From Acidobacteriota bacterium (lineage in GTDB: Bacteria > Acidobacteriota > Polarisedimenticolia > J045): 64,000 nucleotides of DNA. Numbering within the stretch: position 1 is the stretch's first letter; every line of letters begins with the position of its first letter. Shown piece after piece: positions 1 to 8,527 of the stretch. A model generated the notes under the pieces. That model was not told the DNA's origin and did not search any database. It saw only the letters and a program-made list of their open reading frames with translations. A program made the translations under genes and the position numbers. The stretch spans positions 1 to 64,000 of the forward strand of contig JAUZRX010000119.1 in the NCBI GenBank assembly GCA_030949985.1, given 5' to 3'.

Positions 1-159
1 AAGAGCGGGGCCAGTTTGAACCCGCGCTCGGGCGCGGAGTTTGGGGACGAGGCGTCCGCATGCGGACAGGTGCCGCGGACAGGGTCCGGACACCCCCGGC
101 GGCTTGCGCCCCCCCGGCCCCCGGGGCCACGGGGTACATTCTTCGCTCCACGGTGGGGG

Positions 160-1440
160 TTATGGTGTCGTGGTGGGGAGGGGGGGGGAACCCTCGAAGC
201 GGCCGATGACCGCCGCACCGATGGTGTCACTCCAGACGTTGACAGCCGTGCGGACCATGTCGAGGGGACGGTCGACGGCGGCGACGAGCAGGGCGCCCTC
301 GAGGGGCAGGTCGAGCGCCTGGAGGATCACGGTCATCATCACCAGGCCGGCGGAGGGAATGCCCGCGGCCCCGATGGAGGCCAGCAGAGCGGTGAAGACC
401 ACCATCAACTGTCGGGAGAGTGTCAGCTCGTAGCCTGAAGACGAGGCGTAGTACTGGGCGATGAAAATCGTCGCGATGCACTCGTAGAGGGCCGTACCGT
501 CCATGTTGATCGTCGCGCCCAGGGGCAGTACGAAAGACGAGACCTCGTTGCTCACCCCGCCTTTCTTTTCCACGGTCTCGAGTGTCACCGGCAGGGTTGC
601 GCTGGACGACGAGGTGGAGAACGCCGTGATCAGGGCCTGGCCCACGGCGACGGCCCAGCGATAGGGAGAAACGCGGGCCAGGAGGCGCGCCACCAGCGGC
701 AGGGTGAAGAGGCTGTGCACCAGCAATGCCGTCAAGACGGTCAGGAAGTACCAGCCCAGCCCACCCAGCCGGCTGACTCCGCCGTGGGCCACGATGCGGA
801 AGAGCAGGGCGAAGACCGCAATGGGAAGCACACCCAGCACCACGTGGGCCAGATGGGTCATCAACTCGAAGAGGCTTTCGGTGCCGCCACTGAGTGTCTT
901 CCGGTGCCGGTCGGGGAGGATGGTGATGGTGAAGCCCGCCAGCAGCGCGAAGAAGATGATCTGCAACATGTCCATCCGCGCCAGGGCATCGAAGATGTTC
1001 TCCGGGACCAGGCGGCGCAGGATGTCCAGGGCATCGGCGCTGCCGGCCGGGGCCGTGGCCTCGGGCAGGGCCAGGTCGGCACCGATGCCGGGGCGGATGA
1101 GGTTGACCAGCAACATGCCGGTGAGAATCGCCACCAGGCTTGTGCCCATGTAGTAGAGGAAGGTGCGCAGGCCCAGCCGCGAGAGACGGCGGGGGTCGCC
1201 GATCCCCACCATCCCGGCCATGATCGAGAAGAGCACGAGCGGGGCGACGAGCATCCTTAGCAGGCGGAGGAAGATATCGGCCGCCAGGTCGAAGGGGGCG
1301 ATCAGCAGCCCCGTCAGCTCCGGCCCCAGGACCGGCGCGGCCAGGTGCAGCGCCAGACCGCTCAGCGCCCCGCCGGCCAGGGCCAGCATCACCGCCCAGG
1401 GTGAGCGCCAGCGAGAGAATTCCCGGGAGACGGAAGTCAT
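160..1440 (-). CDS. DAACS-family dicarboxylate/amino-acid:cation symporter
   Basis: Inner-membrane secondary transporter of the SDF/DAACS family (GltP, GltT, DctA), which moves acidic amino acids or C4-dicarboxylates together with Na+ or H+. At 426 aa it is full length for the family. Visible signatures are the serine-rich re-entrant loop SSSSATLP (about residues 277-284), NMDGT in TM7 (312-316) and DMVRTAVNV (394-402), whose Asp, Arg, Thr and Asn contact substrate in characterised homologues. The ATG at 1440 overlaps the TGA of the upstream gene (ATGA), so the two are probably translationally coupled. The family is clear; glutamate/aspartate cannot be separated from succinate/malate by reading alone. 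Confidence 0.93.
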   Translation of the reverse strand: MTSVSREFSRWRSPWAVMLALAGGALSGLALHLAAPVLGPELTGLLIAPFDLAADIFLRLLRMLVAPLVLFSIMAGMVGIGDPRRLSRLGLRTFLYYMGTSLVAILTGMLLVNLIRPGIGADLALPEATAPAGSADALDILRRLVPENIFDALARMDMLQIIFFALLAGFTITILPDRHRKTLSGGTESLFELMTHLAHVVLGVLPIAVFALLFRIVAHGGVSRLGGLGWYFLTVLTALLVHSLFTLPLVARLLARVSPYRWAVAVGQALITAFSTSSSSATLPVTLETVEKKGGVSNEVSSFVLPLGATINMDGTALYECIATIFIAQYYASSSGYELTLSRQLMVVFTALLASIGAAGIPSAGLVMMTVILQALDLPLEGALLVAAVDRPLDMVRTAVNVWSDTIGAAVIGRFEGSPPLPTTTP

Positions 1441-2378
1441 TCTTTCCCGTCGTTGCCCGGGGGCGGGGGCGTTTCCGCTGCGGCCGGCGGCTGTGCCCCG
1501 GTCGGCTCCTCCGCCGTGGCGGCGGGGGGCTCTTCGGCCCGGGCCCCGGCAGGAGGCCCGACGGTGTAGCGCGTGACGCCTTCGGGGACTCCCAGGCTCC
1601 GTCCCCAGGCATCGACGGGCGTCCACGTGGGGTCGAACGCCGGCTCGGTAAAGATGGCGGGATGCCAGGGGTAGGGCACGTCTTCCCGGCGATCGGGCCA
1701 GGCGTCGGTAAGGGGCCACTCGGGGTCGAAAAGGGGGGTGGCGAAGCGAGCAGGGTGCCAGGGGTAGGGGCGCTTCGGGTCGCGTTTTTCGAAGGCGGAG
1801 ACCGGGCGCCAGATATTCGCGTCCTGCAGGGGGCGCCCGGCCGATTGCGGCGGCCGGCCGAAGGCGTCGAGTTGCTCGTCGATCGCCGGCCCCACCGGCT
1901 CTCGTCGCCGGTGCCGCCGGCGCTGCTCGGCGAGGGCGGCGGCCGGATCCTGCAACAGGTCCTCGCCGGAGATGTCGGTCTCGGGTGGCGGCCCTTGGGC
2001 AGTGGTGTCCCCGGCGGGGGTCCTGGAGGCCTCGATGGCTTCGTCCGCCGGAACTGGAACCGTCAGGCGGATCACCGGAACTCGCCCCACCCGCCGTCGA
2101 TGCTTGCCCAGGACGGTGACGCCTTCCGGGTACGCTTGCGCCCGCACCGGGCTCTTCCAGCCTTCTACCAGCACCGTCACTCCCCGGGGGTAGCGGCGCG
2201 GATCGATGCGGGTGGGCGGGGGCGGGGCCTGCGCGGTGGCGGTATCCTTCGCGGCATCCCCCGTCGGGGGGGCGGCCGTCGTTCCGGAGGGCGGATCCTG
2301 CTCGCCTCCGGCCGTCGCCGGAGGCAGGACGAGCACCGCCAGGGTGGCGAGCAGAGCTGGAACGGGCCGGAACGCCAT
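1437..2378 (-). CDS. Proline-rich secreted protein, unknown function
   Basis: I do not recognise this 313-aa protein. It begins with a signal-like segment (MAFRPVPALLATLAVLVLPP) and then an Ala/Pro/Gly-rich linker. A repeated motif, PYPWHPA, occurs twice (in RPYPWHPARFATPLFDPEW and VPYPWHPAIFTEPAFDPTW), so there is an internal duplication of roughly 35 residues. The C terminus is again Pro/Ala/Glu-rich, as in extended periplasmic proteins. The start at 2378 was chosen because it begins the signal sequence; a TACAAT box lies only about 6 bases upstream, so the mRNA could be leaderless. It heads a two-gene unit with the DAACS symporter and is divergent from the sulfatase gene, with 37 bases between them. 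Confidence 0.7.
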   Translation of the reverse strand: MAFRPVPALLATLAVLVLPPATAGGEQDPPSGTTAAPPTGDAAKDTATAQAPPPPTRIDPRRYPRGVTVLVEGWKSPVRAQAYPEGVTVLGKHRRRVGRVPVIRLTVPVPADEAIEASRTPAGDTTAQGPPPETDISGEDLLQDPAAALAEQRRRHRRREPVGPAIDEQLDAFGRPPQSAGRPLQDANIWRPVSAFEKRDPKRPYPWHPARFATPLFDPEWPLTDAWPDRREDVPYPWHPAIFTEPAFDPTWTPVDAWGRSLGVPEGVTRYTVGPPAGARAEEPPAATAEEPTGAQPPAAAETPPPPGNDGKE

Positions 2379-2415
2379 GGGGAGATTGTACCGCGAGCGC
2401 CGGAGGATGGCCGGA

Positions 2416-4266
2416 ATGACGAAAAGTGCCTGGAAATGGACGGTGAGAGCGGCCCTGGGGGCCTGCCTTATGACGATGGCCTGCGGGGGGGCTCCCCGGC
2501 CGGCCGGGACCGGGAGTGGCGGGGCGCCCGTCGAGGCTCCGACGGTGATACTGGTGACCATCGACACCCTGCGCGCCGACCGCCTGGGTTGTTACGGTCG
2601 CGAGCAGGCGGGCACCGGGGCGATCGACGGCCTGGCCCGGGAGGGCACGCTCTTTCTCGAGGCCCAGACCACCTCGCCCCTGACTCTGCCGGCTCACGCA
2701 TCGATTCTCACCGGACGGTCGCTTCCTGCTCACGGCGTGTTCAACAACGGCACCTTCGCCCTGCCGGAGTCCGTACCGACCCTGACCGAGGCCCTGGCGG
2801 CGGCGGGCTATGCCACCGGCGCGTTCATCTCTTCTCCGGTGCTCGCCCGGCGCTATGGCCTGGCCCGGGGATTCGACCGTTACGACGACCGGATCGACGA
2901 CAAGCAGCCCAGGAAGGGACTGGTCGTGCACTATCCCGAGCGCTCCGCCCGACAGACCGTGGACCGGGCCGTGGCCTGGCTGATGGACCAGCGGCAGCGT
3001 CCGGTCTTCGCCTGGATTCACCTCTGGGAGCCTCACGCGCCCTACCGTCCGCCCGCCCCTTTCGCCGAACGTTTCAAGGACGATCGCTACCAGGGCGAAG
3101 TCGCCGCGGCGGATGCCGGTGTGGCGCGGCTGCTCGACGGGCTGCGCACGAGCGGCCGCCAAGAGCGGGCGATCGTCGTCGTCACCTCCGATCATGGCGA
3201 AGGGCTTGGCGCTCATGGTGAGCCTACCCATGGTGTATTTCTCTATCAGGAGACCCTGCACGTTCCCCTGGTCGTCTACGCTCCGGCATGGCGTGTCGCC
3301 GCCCGGGCCGTCGAGGGAGCGGTCAGCCTGGCCGACATCGCCCCGACTCTGCTCGACCTGTTGGGGGTGGAGTTCGCTCTCGGCGGTGACGGAGAGAGCC
3401 TGGCTCCGGTCCTCGCCGGGGGGGACGTTCCTGCCGAACGGGAGGTCTTCGCCGAAAGCCACTTGCCGCAAATCGACTTCGGCTGGTCGGGGCTGCGGGC
3501 CTGGGTCGGCGGGGGCAGAAAACTCGTCGCCGCGCCCAGGCCGGAACTCTACGATCTGCGCGCGGACCCGGCCGAAGAACACGACCTGGCCGCGGAGCAG
3601 CCGGCACGGGTCGGGGAACTGGCAGAGCGTCTCGATCGTCTCGTCGCCCGCGCCCGGGCCCTGGCGCCGGATGGTTCTTCCGAGCGTTCGGCTTCCCAGC
3701 AAGATCTGGAAATGCTGCGCTCGCTGGGCTACGCCGCCAGCGGAAGGTCGGTCACCGAGGAAGCCGAACTGGTCGATCCCCACGGCATCGATCCCAAGGA
3801 TCGCAAGGCGTTCATCGCCCGTCACGATGCCGCGGTGGCGCTCTCCCGGCAGGGTCGCCTGGATCAGGCCATCGCCGAGTTCGAGGCGCTGGCCGGGATC
3901 GACGGGAACAACCCTTCTTTGCTGCTCCAGTACGGCCAGGCCCTGATCATGGCCCACCGCTACCAGCGGGCCGAAGGGGTTTTCGCCCGGGCGGTGAAGG
4001 TGGCTCCCGATTTTTCCCTGGCCTGGTATCGCCTGGGTCAGCTTCGGGGCCACGCCGGGGATCTCGACGGCGAGGCGGCAGCCTACCGCAAGGCGATCGC
4101 CACCGATCCCTACGACATCCAGCCGCGCAAGGCCCTGGCCGGCGTACTGGCCCAGCAAGGCCGGGTCCAGGCGGCCATCGACGCACTCGAGGCGGCTCGC
4201 GACCTGGCGCCCCACGATCCGGCGATTCGCGCGGAACTGGAGAAACTCTGGGCGAAAAACCGCTGA
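2416..4266 (+). CDS. Lipoprotein sulfatase/phosphatase-superfamily enzyme with C-terminal TPRs
   Basis: A 616-aa alkaline-phosphatase-superfamily (sulfatase-like) protein. The start at 2416 has GGAGG nine bases upstream and gives a lipoprotein signal ending LMTMAC. The N-terminal metal motif VTIDTLRADRLGCYG, the TSPLTLPAHASILTG segment that aligns with the sulfatase active-site loop, and SDHGEGLGAHGE are all present. The formylglycine motif (C/S-x-P-x-R) is not: Ser/Thr and His occupy that loop, so the nucleophile may be Thr, as in phosphoethanolamine/phosphoglycerol transferases. Residues from about 490 to the end form three TPR-like helical repeats, which suggests protein contacts. Similar sulfatase-TPR fusions are common in Acidobacteriota (family knowledge). 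The substrate is unknown. Confidence 0.85.
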   Translation: MTKSAWKWTVRAALGACLMTMACGGAPRPAGTGSGGAPVEAPTVILVTIDTLRADRLGCYGREQAGTGAIDGLAREGTLFLEAQTTSPLTLPAHASILTGRSLPAHGVFNNGTFALPESVPTLTEALAAAGYATGAFISSPVLARRYGLARGFDRYDDRIDDKQPRKGLVVHYPERSARQTVDRAVAWLMDQRQRPVFAWIHLWEPHAPYRPPAPFAERFKDDRYQGEVAAADAGVARLLDGLRTSGRQERAIVVVTSDHGEGLGAHGEPTHGVFLYQETLHVPLVVYAPAWRVAARAVEGAVSLADIAPTLLDLLGVEFALGGDGESLAPVLAGGDVPAEREVFAESHLPQIDFGWSGLRAWVGGGRKLVAAPRPELYDLRADPAEEHDLAAEQPARVGELAERLDRLVARARALAPDGSSERSASQQDLEMLRSLGYAASGRSVTEEAELVDPHGIDPKDRKAFIARHDAAVALSRQGRLDQAIAEFEALAGIDGNNPSLLLQYGQALIMAHRYQRAEGVFARAVKVAPDFSLAWYRLGQLRGHAGDLDGEAAAYRKAIATDPYDIQPRKALAGVLAQQGRVQAAIDALEAARDLAPHDPAIRAELEKLWAKNR

Positions 4267-4412
4267 GCGCAGGTGGAGGGGCTACCGGGAAGTACTTGAA
4301 TCGCATATAGTTCTCGCCGAGAAAGCGACCTGCAGCCACCGGGCTCGCCCGGCCGGAGCAAGCGGACGGCTCTCCGGGGGGCGGGAGGTGCAGGCAGGGA
4401 GAGGACAGGACT

Positions 4413-5159
4413 GTGATCATCGACCGGGTGCAGCACCCTGGATGGCTCGTCAACACCTGGCTGATCGCCGGGCGCGAGGAAGGCCGCGGCCTGCTCGTGG
4501 ATACCGGCGCGGACGTGGCCAAGGTGCTCGAGATGGTGCGGCGCCATGGCGTGAAGATCGTTGCCATCGTCTGCACCCACAGGCACTACGATCACGTGGC
4601 GGGTAACGAGTTCCTGGCGCGCAACCTGGGTGCCGAGGTTCTGGTCCATCGCCTCGAGAAGGCCCATATCGCGTCGGCCACCGGCACCATCGAAGCCGGT
4701 CACCGTTTCGAGTTCTCCAAGTGGCATGCCGAGGTGGTGCACATCCCCGGACACACTGCGGGCCAGATCGGCCTGCACGTGCCCGGTGTGGGGGTCTGGA
4801 CGGCCGACACACTCTTCAAGGGCTCTGTCGGGGGTACTGTCGCGCCGGGCCACACTTCCTTCGATGATCTCCGGTCGAGCATCCTCGACCGCATCCTGTC
4901 CCTGCCCGGCGAGACGACCATCTATCCCGGTCATGGCGAGACTTCCACGGTGGGGCACGAACTCGAGCGCAACCCCTTCGTCCGCCTCTGGCGGGGTCTC
5001 GACCAGGCGGGCACTCGCCCCGGGAGAGTCGAGGGCAAGCGGGTGACCATCGAAGTCTGGGCCCGCGACTACGACAAGGGCAACAAAGCCCAGGTGCGTT
5101 TCGCCAACGGACGCGTCGAAATCGTTCCGGGCTCCAAGGTCCAGAAGGTGACCCTCTGA
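4413..5159 (+). CDS. Metallo-beta-lactamase-fold hydrolase (glyoxalase II-like)
   Basis: A 248-aa MBL-fold hydrolase resembling hydroxyacylglutathione hydrolase. The dinuclear metal site is complete: THRHYDH supplies H56, H58, D60 and H61; GHTAGQ supplies H114; TADTLF supplies D132; YPGHGE supplies H174. The C-terminal 50 residues (charged, VEGKRVTIEVWARDYD onwards) are an extra appendage. The start is GTG at 4413. Only one base separates its stop from the penicillin-binding-protein gene, so the two are co-transcribed. Thioester hydrolysis (glyoxalase II) is the likely class of reaction, but MBL enzymes are too diverse to name a substrate. The 146 bases upstream contain a TATAGT box at 4306 without a convincing -35. 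Confidence 0.85.
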   Translation: MIIDRVQHPGWLVNTWLIAGREEGRGLLVDTGADVAKVLEMVRRHGVKIVAIVCTHRHYDHVAGNEFLARNLGAEVLVHRLEKAHIASATGTIEAGHRFEFSKWHAEVVHIPGHTAGQIGLHVPGVGVWTADTLFKGSVGGTVAPGHTSFDDLRSSILDRILSLPGETTIYPGHGETSTVGHELERNPFVRLWRGLDQAGTRPGRVEGKRVTIEVWARDYDKGNKAQVRFANGRVEIVPGSKVQKVTL

Positions 5160-5160
5160 G

Positions 5161-7464
5161 TTGAGCGGCAGAACCACGCGAACCCGGAAAAAGACCGGAC
5201 AGGGGAGGAAGCGACGCCCGTCGGTCTCGCGTCGGCGGAGCTACGCGCTGGCGGTCGGCGCCATGGCGGCTGCGGGGTTGCTCTGGGCCTTCCTCGCCCT
5301 GGCGGCCGCTGGCCAGCGGGCCGTCGATCAACTCTCGCAAGACCTGCCGGGAGCGCCCGTGCGGGTCCTGGCCGCGCCCCGGGTGCTGCGGGAAGGAGAC
5401 CGCCTCCCCCGGGCCCGGGTCGAGCGGGAACTCCGGGCCCTGGGCTATCGCCGGGTGTCCCGTACGCCGCGGCAGCCCGGGGAGTACGCCACGGTCGAGG
5501 AGAGTCTCCTGCTCTATCGCCGGGAATGGAGGGGGGCGACCCGTACCTATCCGGCGGCTTTTGCCCGCCTGCGGTGGCTCGGCGATCGCCTGCTGGAGAT
5601 TCGCGACGGGGCGGGGGAGCGGCGGAGCCTGCTGGTCTGCGAGCCCGTGGAACTGGGCGCGTTTCGCGGGCCCCTGTCCCAGGCCCGGACTCCCATGGCC
5701 CTGGAGGCCTTTCCCCCGCGACTGGTCGACGCGGTGCTGGCGGCGGAGGATGCGCGATTCCTCGACCACGCCGGGATCGATCCCCGGGGTATCCTTCGCG
5801 CGGCGTGGGTCGATCTGGTGCAGCGCCGTGGTGCCCAGGGGGGCAGCACCATCACCCAGCAGGTGATCAAGAACCGGGTCGTGGGGTCGGCCCGCACTCT
5901 GACGCGCAAGATGAAGGAAGCGCTGCTCGCCTTGTGGGTCGAACGCAGCGTGAGCAAGGAGCGCGTACTGGAGATCTACCTCAACGAGGTCTACCTCGGC
6001 CAGCAGGGATCCGTCTCGATACTGGGCATGCCGGCCGCCGCGCGCTTCTACTTCGGCAAGCGGATCGGCGACCTGGACCTGGACGAGATGGCCCTCCTGG
6101 CGGGTTTGATCGCCTCGCCCGGGCGCTATGACCCCCGCCGCCATCCCGAGCGGGCCCTGCTGCGGCGGAACTGGGTGCTGGAGCGGATGGCCGCCCTCGA
6201 CCTGATCGACGAGGCGGAGCGGCGCGCGGCATCGGCGCGCCCCGTGGCGCCGGCGGCGCCGGCCGAGGCCCTCGATCCCGCGGGAGATCTGCTGGACGCG
6301 GTGGCCCGGGAGGTGGCCCGGCGTGGCTGGGAGCCCGTGCCGTCTCGCCGGCCCGCGGTGGTGGAGACCCGGGTGGAAGCCGATGTCCAGGCCGCGGCCC
6401 GCCGGGCCCTGGGCGCGACCCTGGCGGAACTGGAGGCGGCACGACCGGCGCTGGCTCCCCTCGAGGGGGCGGTGGTGGTGCTGCGTCCGGCGACGGGAGC
6501 CATGATCGCGCTGGTGGGAGGCCGGAGGGGGGAGCGCGGGGCTTTCCATCGGGCCCTTTCCGCCCGCCGCCCGCCCGGTTCCGCGTTCAAGCCCTTCGTG
6601 GCCCTGGCGGCCTTTGCCGGCGGAGAGTACGCGGCCTTCTCGGTTCTCGAGGATCGGCCCCTGACCGTGGGCCGGGGTGAGGCGGCCTGGAGTCCGGAGA
6701 ACCACGACCATCGTTACCGGGGGACCGTGACCCTGCGCCAGGCCCTCGAGCAGAGTCTCAACGTGCCCCTGGCGCGGCTGGGGCTGGCTGTCGGCCCGCA
6801 GGCCATCGTCGCCGTCGCGCGGGCGGCGGGGATCGAAGGTCGCCTCCCCGCCACCGCGTCCCTCGCCCTGGGGGCGGGGGAGGTCACGCCTCTCGACCTG
6901 GCGACGGGCTATGCCAGCCTGGTGCGCCTGGGCGATCGGATCGAGTCCCACCTGGTGGTGGCCGCGGGCCGGGAGGGGGAGGCCGTGGCCCTGGCCGGAG
7001 TGGAAGAGGCCCCGGGTGTACTGTCGCCGGAGGCCTGCTACCAGGTGCTCGACGCCCTCCGCGGGGTCGTGCGACGGGGGACCGGTCGGGCCCTGGCGCC
7101 CCTGCTGGAGGGACGGGAAGTGGCGGCCAAGACGGGAACCAGCCCCGGGGGTCGGGATTCCTGGTTCGTGCTGGCGGGAAGGAGTGCGGTGGTCGTGGCC
7201 TGGGTCGGGCGTGACGACGGTGCAGCCGTCGGGCTCTACGGTGCGACGGCGGCCCTCGAGGTCGTGCGGCGCATGCTCGAGGCACTGGGGCCCTCCCTGG
7301 TGGGAGAGATTCCCGAGCCTCCTCCCGGTATCGTGCGTGTGCCGGTGGACCCGGAGCGGCGTTGCGTCCGTGCTGCCGGCGGGCCGCTCGAGGCCTTCGT
7401 CCGCGGCCGCCAGCCCCCGCCTTGCCGGAAGAAGTCCTGGTGGCGCCGGTTGACGGGGGGGTGA
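5161..7464 (+). CDS. mrcB: Class A penicillin-binding protein (PBP1b-type)
   Basis: Bifunctional murein synthase, 767 aa, anchored in the inner membrane. After a basic cytoplasmic N terminus there is one membrane segment (about 30-52), then a UB2H-like region with the LxRELRALGYRRV pattern. The GT51 glycosyltransferase domain carries EDARFLDHAG (catalytic E196), GGSTITQQ and LNEVYLG. The transpeptidase domain has SAFK (S474, K477), SLN (S532, N534) and KTGT (from K657). It polymerises lipid II and crosslinks the peptides in the periplasm. The TTG at 5161 begins one base after the upstream stop, which implies coupling to the MBL-fold gene. No domain is missing. Confidence 0.95.
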   Translation: MSGRTTRTRKKTGQGRKRRPSVSRRRSYALAVGAMAAAGLLWAFLALAAAGQRAVDQLSQDLPGAPVRVLAAPRVLREGDRLPRARVERELRALGYRRVSRTPRQPGEYATVEESLLLYRREWRGATRTYPAAFARLRWLGDRLLEIRDGAGERRSLLVCEPVELGAFRGPLSQARTPMALEAFPPRLVDAVLAAEDARFLDHAGIDPRGILRAAWVDLVQRRGAQGGSTITQQVIKNRVVGSARTLTRKMKEALLALWVERSVSKERVLEIYLNEVYLGQQGSVSILGMPAAARFYFGKRIGDLDLDEMALLAGLIASPGRYDPRRHPERALLRRNWVLERMAALDLIDEAERRAASARPVAPAAPAEALDPAGDLLDAVAREVARRGWEPVPSRRPAVVETRVEADVQAAARRALGATLAELEAARPALAPLEGAVVVLRPATGAMIALVGGRRGERGAFHRALSARRPPGSAFKPFVALAAFAGGEYAAFSVLEDRPLTVGRGEAAWSPENHDHRYRGTVTLRQALEQSLNVPLARLGLAVGPQAIVAVARAAGIEGRLPATASLALGAGEVTPLDLATGYASLVRLGDRIESHLVVAAGREGEAVALAGVEEAPGVLSPEACYQVLDALRGVVRRGTGRALAPLLEGREVAAKTGTSPGGRDSWFVLAGRSAVVVAWVGRDDGAAVGLYGATAALEVVRRMLEALGPSLVGEIPEPPPGIVRVPVDPERRCVRAAGGPLEAFVRGRQPPPCRKKSWWRRLTGG

Positions 7465-7554
7465 GCGCCGGGGACTGGACGCCTGGGGTTCGGGATGCGT
7501 AAAAATTCAGAGGGCCCCCGCCGGTGGGGGGCTTCAGCGGGCGGATACGAAACC

Positions 7555-8028
7555 ATGAGAAGCAGTCGGCAGAGCGGGTTGTCTTTCATCGAGTTACTCG
7601 TCGTGCTCGCCCTGATGAGCACCCTGGCCCTGGTGGCGCTGCCCTTCGTGCATCACAGGTACCGCCTGATGCAGGAACTCGAACTCAAGCGCAACCTGGC
7701 CATGATGCGTGGGGCCATCGATCGCTTTCACGAGTTGGCCATGCTCGGGCAGATCGAGCCCTGGGACCTGGACTGGATGATGTATCCCGAAGACCTGGAG
7801 ATGCTCGTCGAAGGGGTCGAGGTCAAGGCCGCGGCCGATCAGGATCCCGTCCTGGTCCGATTCTTACGTGAGATTCCCGTCGATCCGATCACCGGCGAGG
7901 CCGAGTGGGACTGCCGGGCTTATGACGATGATCCCGACGATTTCTCTTCGCGATGCGACAATCTTTACGACGTGGCTTCGACCTCGACACGTCTGGCCCT
8001 CGATGGAACCTACTACAACGAGTGGTAG
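7555..8028 (+). CDS. Type II secretion/type IV pilus-like pseudopilin
   Basis: A 157-aa prepilin-like protein. The chosen start (7555) gives an eight-residue leader, MRSSRQSG, followed by LSFIELLVVLALM, the class III prepilin peptidase site with Glu at +5 and the usual hydrophobic helix. The in-frame start at 7495 would give an implausible 28-residue leader. The body has a GspG-like feel (IPVDPITGE, then an acidic DDDPDDF stretch ending in LYDVAS), but Phe+1 is replaced by Leu. It probably forms part of a pseudopilus. No secretion ATPase, secretin or peptidase gene lies nearby. Confidence 0.8.
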   Translation: MRSSRQSGLSFIELLVVLALMSTLALVALPFVHHRYRLMQELELKRNLAMMRGAIDRFHELAMLGQIEPWDLDWMMYPEDLEMLVEGVEVKAAADQDPVLVRFLREIPVDPITGEAEWDCRAYDDDPDDFSSRCDNLYDVASTSTRLALDGTYYNEW

Positions 8029-8062
8029 TGTGCATTTTTCTTTCGTTGTGCTAGCCTGATGG

Positions 8063-8089
8063 AGCCGGGGCGGAGTGCTCCGGCTTTTC
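8063..8089 (+). terminator. Intrinsic terminator after pseudopilin gene
   Basis: AGCCGG (8063-8068) pairs with CCGGCT (8080-8085) and is followed by TTTT; a nested GGAG/CTCC pairing lies inside. It is 35 bases after the pseudopilin stop codon. Confidence 0.5.
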
Positions 8090-8129
8090 TACGTACCAGA
8101 TTGGCCCGCACAGGGCCCGAGGATCCCCC

Positions 8130-8474
8130 ATGGCTCGTCAGAACAAAAAAAAGACAGCACCTGTCAGCATCGAGAGTGTCCTGCGCGGGATGATCCATGA
8201 CATGCTGGAGGCTCGGCTGGCCAAGACCGTCGGTGATCGTGACGCCCTGGCCGAACTGCGCGACCTCAAGACCGCCGTGGCCCGCCTCGAAAAGCGTCTC
8301 GACACCCTCGCCGAGCGTGCCGGCGTACGCCGCCGGCGCAGCAAGAGCGCCCGGGGGCCGGGTCGGCCGGCGATCTACGAAAAGTGCACCGTGCGAGGCT
8401 GTGACGAGGACCACTACGCCAAGGGCATGTGCAGCAAGCATTACCAGCGCGATCGCCGCCGTCAGGAGGGCTAG
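8130..8474 (+). CDS. Small coiled-coil/zinc-finger protein
   Basis: A 114-aa protein I cannot name. The N-terminal half is helical with a heptad-like pattern (ELRDLKTAVARLEKRLDTLAE). A basic stretch follows with RGPGRP, an AT-hook-like motif. The C terminus has a compact candidate metal site: Cys-x4-Cys-x9-Cys-x3-His (CTVRGCDEDHYAKGMCSKHY). Short fingers of this kind occur in phage and bacterial DNA-associated proteins, so a nucleic-acid-binding or oligomeric regulatory role is reasonable but unproven. It has its own transcription unit, between the terminator at 8063 and the convergent hairpin at 8485. Confidence 0.75.
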   Translation: MARQNKKKTAPVSIESVLRGMIHDMLEARLAKTVGDRDALAELRDLKTAVARLEKRLDTLAERAGVRRRRSKSARGPGRPAIYEKCTVRGCDEDHYAKGMCSKHYQRDRRRQEG

Positions 8475-8484
8475 GAAACCTTCG

Positions 8485-8527
8485 GCCCCCGCCCGTCACA
8501 CCACGCCCGTCACACCACGGCGGGGGC
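8485..8527. terminator. Convergent hairpin with 14-bp tandem repeat in its loop
   Basis: GCCCCCGCC (8485-8493) pairs with GGCGGGGGC (8519-8527). The loop is made by two perfect copies of CCCGTCACACCACG (8492-8505 and 8506-8519). It lies between two convergent genes and its end touches the glgP stop. There is no U-tract, so termination efficiency is uncertain. Confidence 0.45.

Noticed and set aside
1441-4215. Continuation of the symporter frame upstream on the minus strand, giving a 1351-codon open frame
   Set aside because: It runs antisense through the sulfatase gene; GC-rich DNA keeps antisense frames open. The symporter clearly begins at 1440 with an ATGA overlap.
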